Source: Cyprinodon diabolis
Taxonomy: Eukaryota > Chordata > Actinopteri > Cyprinodontiformes > Cyprinodontidae
Direction of reading: 5' to 3'
Length of the DNA: 64,000 bases
Assembly (NCBI GenBank): GCA_030533445.1
Contig: CM060080.1
Span: 3,865,052 to 3,929,051, forward strand
How positions within the stretch are numbered: position 1 is the first letter of the stretch; each line of letters starts with the position of its first letter. This document shows positions 21,890-33,270 of the stretch, in pieces. The position numbers and the translations under genes are program-made. The notes under the pieces were generated by a model. That model saw only the letters and a list, made by a program, of their open reading frames with translations. It ran no database searches and had not been told where the DNA came from.

Positions 21890-22510
21890 ATAGTTAGAGT
21901 GGCTCAGGTTATCCTGAGCTATCTCTGTAATTAAACTACTATAGGCTTAGACTGCTGGAGGACATAGGGACCACTTTTCATTCCACTTCTATTCTCCAGT
22001 CATGCAGTATTTGTTGGATTAACCCTTAACTCTGCTTTTTCTCATCATAGTAACGTCATCTGGTCTGTTGTTATTTGGCTGTGACATCAACTGTGCTGCT
22101 GCCATCAACACATTAACACCTTAGGTTATAGATGAAAGAGTTTGGTCTGTTTTTCAGTGTTTAGTCCTGTTCTGTCCTTGGATGGATGTGCTCTCTGTCA
22201 TGTTTTAACATGAAAACGGTCTCATAGCTCGTCTGATTAGCCGTTTCTTTCCCAGACAGAGCCACCTGAGGAGCTGGTTTACTGTTACCTTTTCTAAGAT
22301 AGAAAATATTTATAGATGAGTGCTTCTATGTTAATTTTCTATGTCTGCTTCTGTCTCCTTGAACCCCCAGCCAGCCTCGGCAGCTGTAAAAAGTCTGCCA
22401 GAGGTTTCTGCCTCTTAAAAGGGAATTTTTCCTGTCCACTGTCACTGCATGCATGCCTTGTGTGAGGGATTGCTGTACTAAGCGACACACAAGCAAATAT
22501 CTACTGTTGA
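21890..22510 (+). repeat. L2-type LINE 3' UTR fragment
   Basis: The same order of blocks as the minus-strand copy at 49.47-50.03 kb: CATCTGGTCTGTTGTTATTTGG, CTGTGCTGCTGCCATCAACAC, CTTCTGTCTCCTTGAACCCC, AGAGGTTTCTGCCTCTTAAAAGGGA and GTGTGAGGGATTG. The terminal GAATT tail is absent, so this copy is truncated at both ends. Confidence 0.75.
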
Positions 22511-25102
22511 CATTTGCTCATCCAGGAGGAGTGAATCCTGCAAAGTCATTGAAACAAATCTTAAAAAAACAGTAAAGTTATTTAACTTTTCTAAGTATTT
22601 TTAAAGTTTACTTTCTGGAATGCATTTTTTTTTTTTTCACAAAACATGTTCTTTGCTTGCAGTAACAATGGAAAAAGCTGCTCTCTATTGTTATTTGACC
22701 GCGTCAGTGCCATTTTACCCGAAGGCGTCCTCTCTCGAAGTGGTCGCTGAACAGAAGGCCTCTTGATTTCGGATTGTAAATTTCTACATCCAAGTCTTTC
22801 AAAGCTTTTTGTGTTGGTGGATAAAAAATGAAAACTCCGGCTGGTTTGTGGCTCGTTCCAAACGGTTAAATGTGTAACGCTGTATGCTGTTTTTTGGTGA
22901 CAGGTCAGAAAGGTCCCAGAACAGATTTATATTTCCAATTTAATGTGTGTAAAAATATAAAACCAACAAAAACAATAATATTCTAAGGGTGTGCTTATTA
23001 TTATTTCATTGCCCTGTTTTTTAATTTACAGCTTTAAGAAATCGTTTATTTCAAACAGTCGTCCAACAGCATATGACTTCAGGGTTAGAGTCGCTTATTA
23101 GCTCGACCGTTACAGAGCGGAGGGGAAAAAACAGAGCAACGTTATGAAAATAAATAGAACTGTATGAATCTCCTCTGCAGTCAGTAAAGATGATGGTACA
23201 CCACATGTTTGTGCCTGCGTTTTCCATCCAGTGCTATCGGCTCCCAGCTCCTTCGCCATCATGGGGCAATCTGTTGACTGTTGATTTAGCGGGAAAAAAA
23301 TAACCCCATACCATATTATCTCTGCACACAATGTGTCAATCAAACAGATTAAAAATAATAAGACTGAAAACTAAACTGGTGGAAGAGACGTATCTGGCAC
23401 ATTGGGGAGTTTTATATGAGGGAAAATAATAAATGAATAAAAAAAGAGAAAACGTCAGCTCTAAGCGTTGGGGCGTGTTTGACGCAGGTAGGATTATAGG
23501 CCCTAATAAGTTATAAATGATAGTAATGGCCATCTGTTCGCCTATAGGGAGCTCCTAGCCAGCTCTGATTTGGCACGCAGAGCCGCGGCACGACAGACAC
23601 TCCTTTGAGCGTTGGGCGTTTAGAACGCAGCCACCTCATGCCTGGGCATTTGCTAAATTCAGACATGACACCCTGACAGCAGATGCTCAAAGCTAGACTT
23701 CAAGACGAGGATAAGCAGAGATTTTTTTTCTTTTTTTTCCCTCTTCCGTCTTCAGCCGGAGCAAAATGAACTCCCGTAAATAAGGAACAGTCAAATCTGC
23801 TTTTCGTTAATAGGAACCAATTAGGAATGAGGGGTGGGGGGGGACGTGGACAGAAAAATGTGTTTTTTAGACGACATTGGACACGTGAGCACACGTTTGT
23901 CCCTGGTAACCCTGGCCTCTTCCATCTGGGTGTGTGTTTGTGTGACAGGGCTGCGGTCTTAGCCCTGTGGCAGGTGTCTCATCCCAGTGCAGTGTTTGCA
24001 GTCTGGCCTCTTAAGCGCTGTAGCCTGTCTGAGGCAGATTACACACACACACACACACAAGAGCAGATGGGTGCAGACCTCAGCACCAGCAAACACACAG
24101 AACAGGGCCAGGCCAGCTGAACGTACTGGATCAATACAAGCCTGTATTTATACATTCGAAATCATGCGTACACAACACATGTCCCTTCTTTCCTCTGTGT
24201 TTTCATGTACGGTCGCTGCAGTGTTAGCTTGTATTTGTCTAGGTTCCTGGCTTTCGGCGAGCATGAAGAAATGAGAGGGTAAACACTCGGTTCCTGCTGC
24301 CCGGAGAAGATTGCTAGGAAGACGTTCACGTCTCCTTCGTCTGTCGGGTTCTGAGGGAAGAAGAGTTGAATTGGATCCCCTCGTCTTCTTCGGGTTTACT
24401 CAGCTCCAACCAAAAAGTCTCCTGGCCTTCTGTGGCTGCAATAAATATTCTGCTTCACGCAAAAGAGAGAACTACGGAGTGAATGTTGTTCCATTATTGT
24501 TCTAAGCAAAAAACATGTTTTGTAAATTGATATTTGGGGGTTTGCAGTACTCTGACTGCTGATGTACAAGGGTGTAATTGTGCATTTTGGTCTAAATAAT
24601 TTGTGTAAATATGTATATGTTCATTTACATGTATGTATGAAAATGTATATATTTACATGTATATATGTGTACTATATAAATGTACATAATTGTATATATA
24701 TATATTCTTTTTTTCGTGATTGAATATTGGACAAAAAACAAGTTTAACAGGAAGTTTACTCCACTTTAAGTTCATTTAAGAACAATTAAAGGGAGAGGGG
24801 TTATGAAAAGTAAGTTTTACTTCTTCATACCTCTTTTTCAGACAATTTCCATTTAATTGATGTTATTTCTCTGGCTGTAAATACCGACAGGTTTATTTGG
24901 TGGAGGGTTTAGTTTCTATTTATGTTCAGGTGACTTTAGTTAGTTGGAAAATTGGTGTTTAGTTTGGTTGATGTTAACTAGTCTCTTTTGTGTGTATTTT
25001 GTTGATTCATTTATTGTTGTTCGTCAAAAAAATGTCTGAAATACATTTGTAATCATTCTTATATTTGAAGAAAATGAAACCTAGAAATCAAATTTGAACA
25101 TA
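22511..25102. other. Unique sequence; candidate regulatory stretch 23.5-24.3 kb
   Basis: No gene proven. 23530-23700 is GC-balanced with few simple repeats and could be conserved non-coding DNA. A short CA run lies at 24041-24059, and TATG/TATA-rich sequence at 24590-24715. Confidence 0.3.
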
Positions 25103-25106
25103 TTAA

Positions 25107-25617
25107 AGCTACAGTGTGTAATAATTACAGGGATATAGAGTCAGAAATGTAATATATTATACATAACTATGTTATTTATCATCATCTACGAGCTCAGCCT
25201 CTTAACCTTAATATTTGCGTTGCCTTAGAATTCGTTATTTATAATTACATAGGAGCGGGTCTCGCAGCCATGGAGGCAGACATCTTTGCGCTACGGCAGC
25301 GCAGAGCCAACAAACTAGCGATTGCGAGATCGCCAAAACGTCACAACGATGTAGAAAAAATAACGGGTATATTTATTATCTTAAGTCTACATGAAATCTA
25401 TACCCTACACAGACTAATGAAATACTATCTGTAAAATTATCTATGTAAACAAACCTCATCACTTGAAAAGGTAGGTGATGCGGACGTCGTGGAAGACATT
25501 TTGTCCCGTAACGCTCGCCGTACTGTTGGGGGGGAGAAGCGGTGGGGGGGAGATGTTCATGTTGCTGCAGTCTGCAGTCTGACCGCTAGATGTCGCTAAA
25601 AGTTACACACTGTAGCT
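25107..25617. mobile_element. TTAA MITE with AGCTACAGTGTGTAA ends
   Basis: Ends AGCTACAGTGTGTAA and TTACACACTGTAGCT are perfect 15-bp inverted repeats, each bordered by TTAA (25103-25106 and 25618-25621). The interior has no ORF of note. The right subterminal part CCGCTAGATGTCGCTAAAAG is a word pattern I associate with dispersed fish repeats. A TTAA-specific transposase (piggyBac- or Kolobok-like) would be needed for movement. Confidence 0.88.
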
Positions 25618-25621
25618 TTAA

Positions 25622-26933
25622 TTAAAAAAAAAAATAATTGACCTAAATTCATCCCATAGTGAACCTAATTCCATTTCCTTTTGTGTTTTTGGTTCCAGAT
25701 TGTGTTTCCATGTTGAGGTTTTTAGGCTTCTCTTTTATTTCCTGGTGCATTATTGGATCCAGTGTATGTTCTGGTTCAACTCTCTCTGCATTAATTAGTC
25801 ACCTTATATGGTGCTTATATGATATGGTGCACCCTAGCTGATTAGTTTTACCTGATTCTCATGGCTCAACCAGCATTCAAGCATTTCTCACTTTCCCACC
25901 TACATGTTTGTAACCTGCTCTCTCTGTCTTGTCTCCTCAAGCAGGTCTTCTCTTTGTTCCTTGTCAGATCTCTGCACGTTTTTTGTCCATCCCCGCAAAT
26001 GAATCAGTAGATAAACTTACCTCCTGTAACCCTGTCTTTGCTGCATTTGGCTCCAAACTGCACAAATTGTGACAAAAGCCATAACTGCACTAGCGCTTGC
26101 TCAGAGAAAAGCTGAAGAGAAACACTTTAAGCCTAAAAATGGTGTTTGTTTTGGGCTTTAGCTGATTCTCTGTAACCTGATTATAGTTTTATAGAGAGAA
26201 GGTTTTGCACTTTGGCCGCTGAAGGAAGAAAATGCTGAACGTTTGGAGTTGTGAGGGTTTCAAACAGCATTTGACTTCCTGTTCAAAGGTCTAAATCTGA
26301 TATCAAGAGTTGATCAAAGGTCAAGAAGTACTCATGAGGAGCAAATCTCTTTAATTAGATCTGGTTAAAGCAAAAGAGTCGTCGTTTCATGCTTTTAACG
26401 GTTTGCCTGTGACCCCGAGCTGCTCTACAATTGGTCAGTGCAATGTAATGAGAAATATAATCTATAACAGGTTAATTTAAATGTATCATAAATGGAAACA
26501 ATGGCTGTCTTAACTTAAGCACTTTAATGTCCCACTAATAAACTGCATATCTTTCATCCATACATAAACAAAACAAACTGAAAGCGAGAAACAGCAAATC
26601 TTTGTTACATTACAGGAATTTCCCGGACAGGGTTATAATAAACAGGAAACTACTTCCAATGAGTTACTTAACCTAGGGCCCAATTAGAATTAGTTTACAA
26701 TTTTAATGCATTGCTTAAAACCAGAAAAGTAAACCCCTCTGTGATTAGTAACTTTTAGAAAATCCTTCCAACTGTTTTCTTCTTGGCTCTGGCTAATTAA
26801 TGTTAGCTAACGATCTTCAGGCTAAAAGCTTTTCTTTAATTTTTTAAAATCTTTTTTCTTTAAATTTAATTCTGACTTCATGTCCAACGTCCATATTTTT
26901 AATCAGCTGGCATAATTATAAACTATGATGGAG
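25622..26933. other. No gene seen
   Basis: AT-rich host-like DNA. Nothing repetitive or coding is recognised. Confidence 0.35.
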
Positions 26934-26935
26934 TA

Positions 26936-28289
26936 TTAGGGCCAGGCTAGAGATTTTTTTATTTTTTTATTTTGAGAATAAAATCGTAACATTGCGAGAA
27001 TGAAGTTATCGTACAACAACTCATTTCAAAAAGAAATCTTGGAGCTTGGAGAAATACAACTTGTTTTTCATCATTTTAGGACTTATTCTCTTAATATTAC
27101 GACTTTAATCTCGTAACACTATGACTTTATTCTCGTAATTTTACGACTTTTCTCGTAATGTTATGACTTTATTCTGACAATGTTACGACTTTATTCTCGT
27201 AATTCTACGACTTTATTCTTGTATTTTTTTTGACTATTCTTATTACAACTTTATTCTCGTAATTTTACGACTTAATTCTCCTAATTTTACGACTTTATTC
27301 TCGTAATGTTATGACTGTTCTTGTTGCGACTTTTTTCTCGTAATTTTACAACTTTATTCTCCTAATGTTACGACTTTATTCTCGTAATTTTATGACTATT
27401 GTCGTTGCGACTTTATTCTCAAAATTTTATGACTTTATTCTAGTAATTTTATGACTATGCTTTTGCGACTTTTTTTCTCGTAATTTTACGACTTTATTCT
27501 CACAATGTTACGACTTTATTCTCGTAACGTTATGACTATTGTCGTTGCGACTTTATTCTCAAAATTTTATGACTTTATTCTAGTAATTTTATGACTATTC
27601 TTATTACAACTTTATTCTTGTAATTTTACGACTTAATTCTCCTAATGTTACGACTTTATTGTCGTAATGTTATGTTTGTTCTTGTTGCGACTTTTTTCTT
27701 GTAATTTTACAACTTTATTCTCCTAATGTTACGACTTTATTCTCGTAATTTTATGACTATTGTCGTTGCGACTTTATTCTCAAAATTTTATGACTTTATT
27801 CTAGTAATTTTATGACTATGCTTTTGCGACTTTTTTTCTCGTAATTTTACAACTTTTTTCTCACAATGTTACGACTTTATTCTCGTAACGTTATGACTGT
27901 TCTTGTTGCGACTTTTTTCTCCTAATGTTAGGACTTTATTCTCGTAATTTTATGACTATTGTCGTTGCAACTTTATTCTCATAATTTTATGACTTTATTC
28001 TTGTATTTTTTTGACTATGCTTGTTGCGACTTTTTTTCTTGTATTTTTACGACTTTATTCTCCTAATGTTATGACTTTATTCTAGGAATATTATGGCTTT
28101 ATGCTCACAACGTCATGACTTTATTCTCGTAATTTTACGACTTTATTGTTGTATTTTTTGGCTATGCTTGTTGCGACTTTTTTCTCCTAATGTTGCGACT
28201 TTATTCTCGGAATTTTATGACTTTATTCTCGTAATGTTATGACTTTATTCTCAAAATAGAAGAAAAAAAATTCGCTAGCCTGGCCCTAA
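26936..28289. mobile_element. TIR-bounded element filled with a ~20-24-bp minisatellite
   Basis: The ends TTAGGGCCAGGCTAG and CTAGCCTGGCCCTAA are perfect 15-bp inverted repeats, each next to TA (26934-26935 and 28290-28291), consistent with a TA target duplication. The interior from about 27080 is a degenerate tandem array of units like TACGACTTTATTCTCGTAATTT, with about 50 imperfect units. On the left, GAGAATAAAATCGTAACATTGCGAGAATGAAG is the same unit in the opposite orientation, so the whole can fold back. No ORF. Confidence 0.85.
27080..28250 (+). repeat. Minisatellite array, unit ACTTTATTCTCGTAATTTTACG
   Basis: Units alternate TTCTCGTAAT, TTCTCCTAAT, TTCTCACAAT and TTGTCGTTGCG variants. 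Higher-order similarity is visible: the block around 27310-27560 recurs around 27670-27900, so a multi-unit segment has itself been duplicated. Confidence 0.9.
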
Positions 28290-28291
28290 TA

Positions 28292-28566
28292 GTCCGTCGT
28301 AAATAACATAATGCTGAAAAAAAAGGAAAGTAGTAGATGCAAACTGATTAGAAATAAAAATGTATTCAGGCATAAAAGAGACTTCACTCAAGCCTCATTT
28401 TTCTAAACAACGAAGCAAACCTTAACTTAGCTCTTATAACAGTTCCCAAATTGAACAATAACCATTTTCGCGCATGTTGCTACTGCTGTCAGAACACATT
28501 AATGATTGTGTTAAGCCAATGCTACGTTCAGACCGCAAGCAGCAGAAGCAGCTAGATTACATGCAT
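28292..28566. other. No gene; MITE scrap at 28518-28556
   Basis: GCTACGTTCAGACCGCAAGCAGC near 28520 resembles the end of the 35.87-36.72-kb MITE but is isolated. Confidence 0.35.
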
Positions 28567-28636
28567 GACATGGACGCGATGAAACAGGACCACAGGGGTA
28601 TTTTTCAGCATAAATAGAAACTTCTCTCCAATCTCA

Positions 28637-28964
28637 AGTCTTTCTGAGCCATTAATATGTTTTCTTCTTGTGTTTATCCCTGTCCTGAGACGCAATCCCC
28701 ACAGCATCATGCCACCAACACCATATTTTACAATCAGATTGCACAGTTCAGTTAGATACAATGTTAGAGTTAAATTTCAAAACTTCATTAATGACGTCAG
28801 CTGGCTATTGTCGCTTACATAAAAGGAAGATTTATTTTCACGGCTTAGAGTTTTTCTGCAGACATTATCCTGAGCTCAACCTCTACAGCTCCTCCAGAGT
28901 AACCAGGTGCCTCTTGAATGCTTCTCTGATTAATGCTCTTCTTTTCAGCCTGTTGGTTTAGGTA
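28637..28964 (-). repeat. Dispersed repeat unit, copy 1 of 2
   Basis: It shares long blocks with 30871-31215, e.g. CTCCTCCAGAGTAACCAGG, CTCTTGAATGCTTCTCTGATT and CAGCCTGTTGGTTTAGG. This copy ends where homology turns to GATTTAGC. A 32-bp near-identical direct repeat (GACATGGACRCGRTGAAACAGG) lies on each side of the unit and the neighbouring hAT (28567-28598 and 29555-29587). Orientation is uncertain. Confidence 0.7.
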
Positions 28965-29017
28965 GATTTAGCTAATCACAGGTAGTTTATTTTCTCCAGC
29001 TTGTTCCACCCTGAGAG

Positions 29018-29535
29018 CAGAGATGGCAAAAGTACTCACTTTCCGTACTTGAGTAAAAGTACAGGTACTTGTGTTAAAAAATTCTCTTAAAGTATAAAAG
29101 TAAAAGTAGAAACCACTTTTTTCATGCCGTTGCCTACATTTTAAATGGATGTCTGCCAATAGGACTAGATCTCCGTTGTGTTCATTTTCAATCATCTCGT
29201 CGTCCATGCTACTATGCTAACGCCACCGCCACCAAGCTGAAATGATTTGCCGCGAATAAATATACCGCCGAATCTGTCGATTCATCTTGTAGTGGTGCGT
29301 CAAATGCAACGTAGATTCCCATCCAATTAGATTGAATTTGGTATTGATGACGTGAAAAATAATAACGGTAACTCCATTGAAATGATTCAAAACTAAAGTA
29401 ACGAGCCAATTTTTTTAAATGTAAGGAGTAGAAAGTACAGATATTTGTGTAAAAATGTAAGCAGTAGAAGTAAAAAGTCGCCATAAAAATAAGTAGTAAA
29501 GTAAAGTATTTGTACTTCATTACTTCCCATCTCTG
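29018..29535. mobile_element. hAT MITE, CAGAGATGG ends, perfect 8-bp duplication
   Basis: The ends CAGAGATGGCAAAAGTAC and TACTTCATTACTTCCCATCTCTG are inverted repeats. CCTGAGAG flanks both sides (29010-29017 and 29536-29543). AAGTA-rich subterminal repeats (AGTAAAAGTAC, GTAAAGTATTTGTACTT) fill the outer parts. No coding capacity. Confidence 0.93.
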
Positions 29536-29587
29536 CCTGAGAGTGATAAACGATGACATGGACACGGTGAAACAGGTCCACAGGGGG

Positions 29588-30647
29588 TAGGAGAGAATCT
29601 ACAGGTGCATTTAAAGCATATTGGATGCATTGTTTTATTGAATCTGAAAACATATGTTCAAATGCACTTGGCTAGTATTTTATATGTGTGAGCTTTAAAA
29701 AACATTGTGACATTTAGGTAGATTCCTGACTTCATACGACAATCAAATGTTTTGGAAAGTAATACTTTATAAGTTGCGTCTTGTTTCTGCTCAACAAGCT
29801 GGACGTCCCTTTGGCGTGGTCACGTAGTGGCCGTCGGACATCCTGCAAGCTTAATGAGAACCTGGCAAACGTCCTTCTGTAGTACAAACAGAAGAATCAC
29901 TGTTTAAATTTAAGTTCCAGTTTAAATATCCCCGTATCAAGTTTAGATTTATTTCTGCATGACTTTAGTAGTTGTGTAAATATAGCTTGGATTGCTCTTT
30001 GATTAGATTCTTTCTTCTCACAGTAGCTGCGTGTTTTGCCATCACTGTCCGGGGAGCAACTTGTTACCATGGTTTTCAAAACAACAAAGCCAACTGTTGC
30101 TTCTTGCAGCTTATTGCATTACATTCCTTCACCTTGTAACGTGCTGCCAAGACGACAAGATCATCTGCGGTCATCCGGTTTGCTTCCATGGCACGGTGCT
30201 GAAAACTCTGACCTGACTAAACAGACACACAAACATTTGCTTTTCTTATCTTACAAAAGCTGTAGAATAATACCAAGCTTCAGCCCACTGCTCCATACAG
30301 ACAAGTATGAGACCTTGTTTTCTCTTTTTTTTTTTGTCTCCATACCTTATTGTTGTGTCATCTAACTCAAGGATGAAGCGGCTGTTTTTACATTCACTTG
30401 ATTCTTTCTTTTCTTATGTTGCAGCCGCTGTTAGGATGCAACAGAAATGACAAGGTCAAGTCACAAGAACTCTACGTCTCAGACAAAAGTCAGAAAAGTG
30501 TTCACAAATGCTTTAAAGTAGACAGAGTGGTTGGCTACTGTTATTCACATTCCTGAACTCTTTCACATTTAAACACATTCATCAGTGTATTTTATTCTAC
30601 TCTTTATGAAATAGGCCAGAGTAAAGGACAGCACATTTTTAACCCTT
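29588..30647. other. No gene seen
   Basis: Host-like sequence. Short ORFs around 30.03-30.36 kb show no domain. Confidence 0.3.
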
Positions 30648-30651
30648 TTAA

Positions 30652-30780
30652 AGTCGTAGGGAAATCATATTTAAATGTCAAATTATTCTGGCTTAAACAT
30701 GCATATACATGTACTCTTTATCAGAATTTAGAAAATTTCTATTTTTAATAAAATCCTGTCTTAAAATCTGTTCTTTTTTC
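30652..30780 (-). repeat. Solo end of the TTAA element family
   Basis: After TTAA (30648-30651) comes AGTCGTAGGGAAATCATATT, matching the inverted right end of copy B (42546 leftwards) for about 130 bp, including CTTAAACATG and CCTGTCTTAAAATCTGTT. The rest of the element is absent. Confidence 0.8.
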
Positions 30781-30870
30781 TCCGTTATTTTATTTATTTA
30801 TTTCTCCGTTAGCTCCTCTGAAGGGAACTGAGCCAAATTTTACTGCATTGTTGGTGTCAACAGCATAAAT

Positions 30871-31345
30871 TATCTTTCTGACCCATTAATAGTTTTTCTG
30901 CTTGTGTTTATCCCCGTTTTTTCAGCTTACCCGTCCTGAGAACCAATTCCCACAGCATCATTAGCCACCAACACCACATATCAGGATCAGAATGGACACT
31001 TCAGTGACATACAATGTTAGAGGTCAATTACAAAACTTCATTAATAGCTTCAGCTGAATGTTGCCACTGAGATAAAAAGGTTTATTTTCACAGCTTTGAG
31101 TTTTCCTACAGACATAATCTTGAGCTCAACCACTACAGCTCCTCCAGAGTAACCAGGGACCTCTTGAATGCTTCTCTGATTAATGCTCTTCGTGTCCAGC
31201 CTGTTGGTTTAGGTGGACGTCCATGTCTTGGTAGGTCTGGAGGTGATCCGTCCTTTTCTCCAGGTTCAGATGACGGACTGAGCAGAGCTCTGTTGGATCT
31301 TTAAAGCTATAAATCTCTCCTCAACATTCATCATGTTCATGGTCT
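30871..31345 (-). repeat. Dispersed repeat unit, copy 2 of 2
   Basis: Longer than the 28.6-kb copy. It continues through GTCCATGTCTTGGTAGGTCTGG and GATGACGGACTGAGCAGAGCTC, word patterns that suggest an old DNA transposon coding region on the minus strand. Superfamily not resolved. Confidence 0.6.
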
Positions 31346-32580
31346 TCATAATGCAGGTTGTTCCGGAATGTTTTCCAACAAACAACTAAGGCATAAAATA
31401 TATGGAGGGAATTTTGTTCTGTTGTTCTTGCAAGCAAAGAAAATGATTTATAATTGTAAATGAAAAAAAAAATTGCTAACTAGTTGAAAAAAATGCAATT
31501 CACAAATGAAACATTGAAAAATGTTTCTATCCAAAAAAAGTTTTGATATTAACTTTTGTTGCTGTTTTCTTAGATTTTGTTTTTTATATTTCATTTTTTC
31601 AGATTGTATTTCTTCAAAAATGTTTTTGTGCAGTGACCATATAGTCTGAAATACTCCTTGCATTTCTTACAATAAAGCTATTTGCATGCATAAATGCAAA
31701 TAGCTTGCATGCAAGCAGAACACTATGGCGATAGCCGTACTGCTCAGCTTATGAAAGTAAAATCTGTTGGGCTCTTTTTGGCATGAAGACTATTATTCTT
31801 ATGCCACATTGCCAGACAGGACACTGAGAAACAATAAATAAAAAAAAATAAAAACTAATAATAATTTGGAAAATATAAAATCTAAAAAAAAATCAACATT
31901 TTGAAATAAAAGTAAATATGAAAAACAGAAAATCGAAAAGTTAGTTTCAAAAACCTTTTTTTAATGAAAAAATTCTTTAATGTAAATTTTTTTTATTTTA
32001 ATTTGCAAAAAGTGTTTTTACAAAGCATTGTCTTGGCCTGCAACATTAATAAAAAAATTACTCAATAGAAATAGAAAAAACAGGATCTGGATTCGTGTGA
32101 ATTTACACAGAGCTGGACTATGTTTAATAATTACATGACTTGATTTATCGCATTTTGGAGCGCCAGGAAATTACACCTTTATTAGTTTTTAATCATAAAA
32201 ATCTTAACCCTAATTCTCTAACCCTTCTTGTGTTGGTCTCTTACAAAAAGTCCAGATAATTTGCTCTTAGGTTTTTGGTGGTAATGTGACCAAATGTAAA
32301 CGCACAGATGCTCCTCTGTGTGCTCCTCACAGCTGCTGTGACAATCCTCCATGTGACTGAAGGCTGCTGGTCACACATGAAAGGGGGAATTTGTGGCCAG
32401 CATGGCTGATGTATAGAAGCTAACAGGCAACACTGTGGTGTGTGTTTGTGTTCACGAGGATGCAAAGAGAGGGAGCGAGCTTTGTTCACAGCTGTGCGCG
32501 TCCCAAGGGATCTTATGTCCAAACAGGAAGAGGTGTCAGATAGCCTGGGGACTCGCTCTGGGACCCAGCGACTAGAGAAC
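31346..32580. other. AT-rich, no gene seen
   Basis: A/T homopolymer-rich from 31.4 to 32.1 kb. At 31674-31716 GCATGCATAAATGCAAATAGCTTGCATGCAAGC is a small palindromic patch. 32.25-32.58 kb is more GC-rich with no clear exon. Confidence 0.35.
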
Positions 32581-32597
32581 CCCCCCCCCCACCCCCG
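32581..32597. repeat. C-rich homopolymer tract
   Basis: A near-continuous run of C, broken once by A. Confidence 0.9.
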
Positions 32598-32856
32598 TTA
32601 CCCCCCAGTGCCTTGAATTGATGATGCTCAGCTGACATCAGCCTCCGTCCTGTAAAAAATCTGAGTCACATAAATCTACATCCACACCTGTGGAGGATTT
32701 GATGATGAATAATTAGCAAAAGGATGCTGTTTTATCGAATGCCTAAAGGGATCAATACTGAATCAGGTGCAGAGGAGAGAAATATACTATTGGATCATCA
32801 TTTGAAGTTTGAACAATGAAAAAATTATGTTATTTTCCTGCACTGATGTTTCATTC
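32598..32856. other. No gene seen
   Basis: Nothing recognised. Confidence 0.35.
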
Positions 32857-33197
32857 ATCCTTCCATTTTCCGTCACACTTATCCAATACTTAGATCACGA
32901 GGGGTGCTGGTGTCTATCTTCAGCTGTCCAGGGGCGAAAGGTGAGGTCCAACCCAGACATGTCGCACTCCATCACAGGGAAACACAGAGACAAACAGGAC
33001 AAACCACCATTCACGCACACACTCACAGCTAAGGAGAATTTAGAGAAGCCAATTAACCTAACAGTCATGTTTTTGGACTGTGGGAGAAAGTCGGAGTACC
33101 CGGAGAAAACCCACGCATGCTCAGGGAGAACATGCAAACTCCATGCAGAAAGACTGGGAATCGAACCCAGAACCTTCTTGCTCAAAGATACTTGAAC
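32857..33197 (-). repeat. tRNA-headed SINE, copy 1
   Basis: On the minus strand the 5' part holds a B-box-like GGTTCGATTCCC (33161-33172), then GTTTGCATGTTCTCCCTGAGC, GGTTTTCTCCGGGTACTCCG, CCACAGTCCAAAAACATGACTG, TTAGGTTAATTGGC and GTGAATGGTGG. The order matches the copies at 44.55/47.37 kb and 55.76 kb. The A-box end is degraded. Confidence 0.8.
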
Positions 33198-33270
33198 TCC
33201 TCCACTTGAGGCAGGGACTCTCCTCCAATTTCCAAGCTGCTTTTCAGTTATTCATGTTGTCTAAAAGGTA

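Noticed and set aside
27080..28250. Regular tandem units considered as a CRISPR-like array
   Set aside because: Units are contiguous and degenerate without unique spacers, and the DNA is vertebrate; it is a minisatellite.
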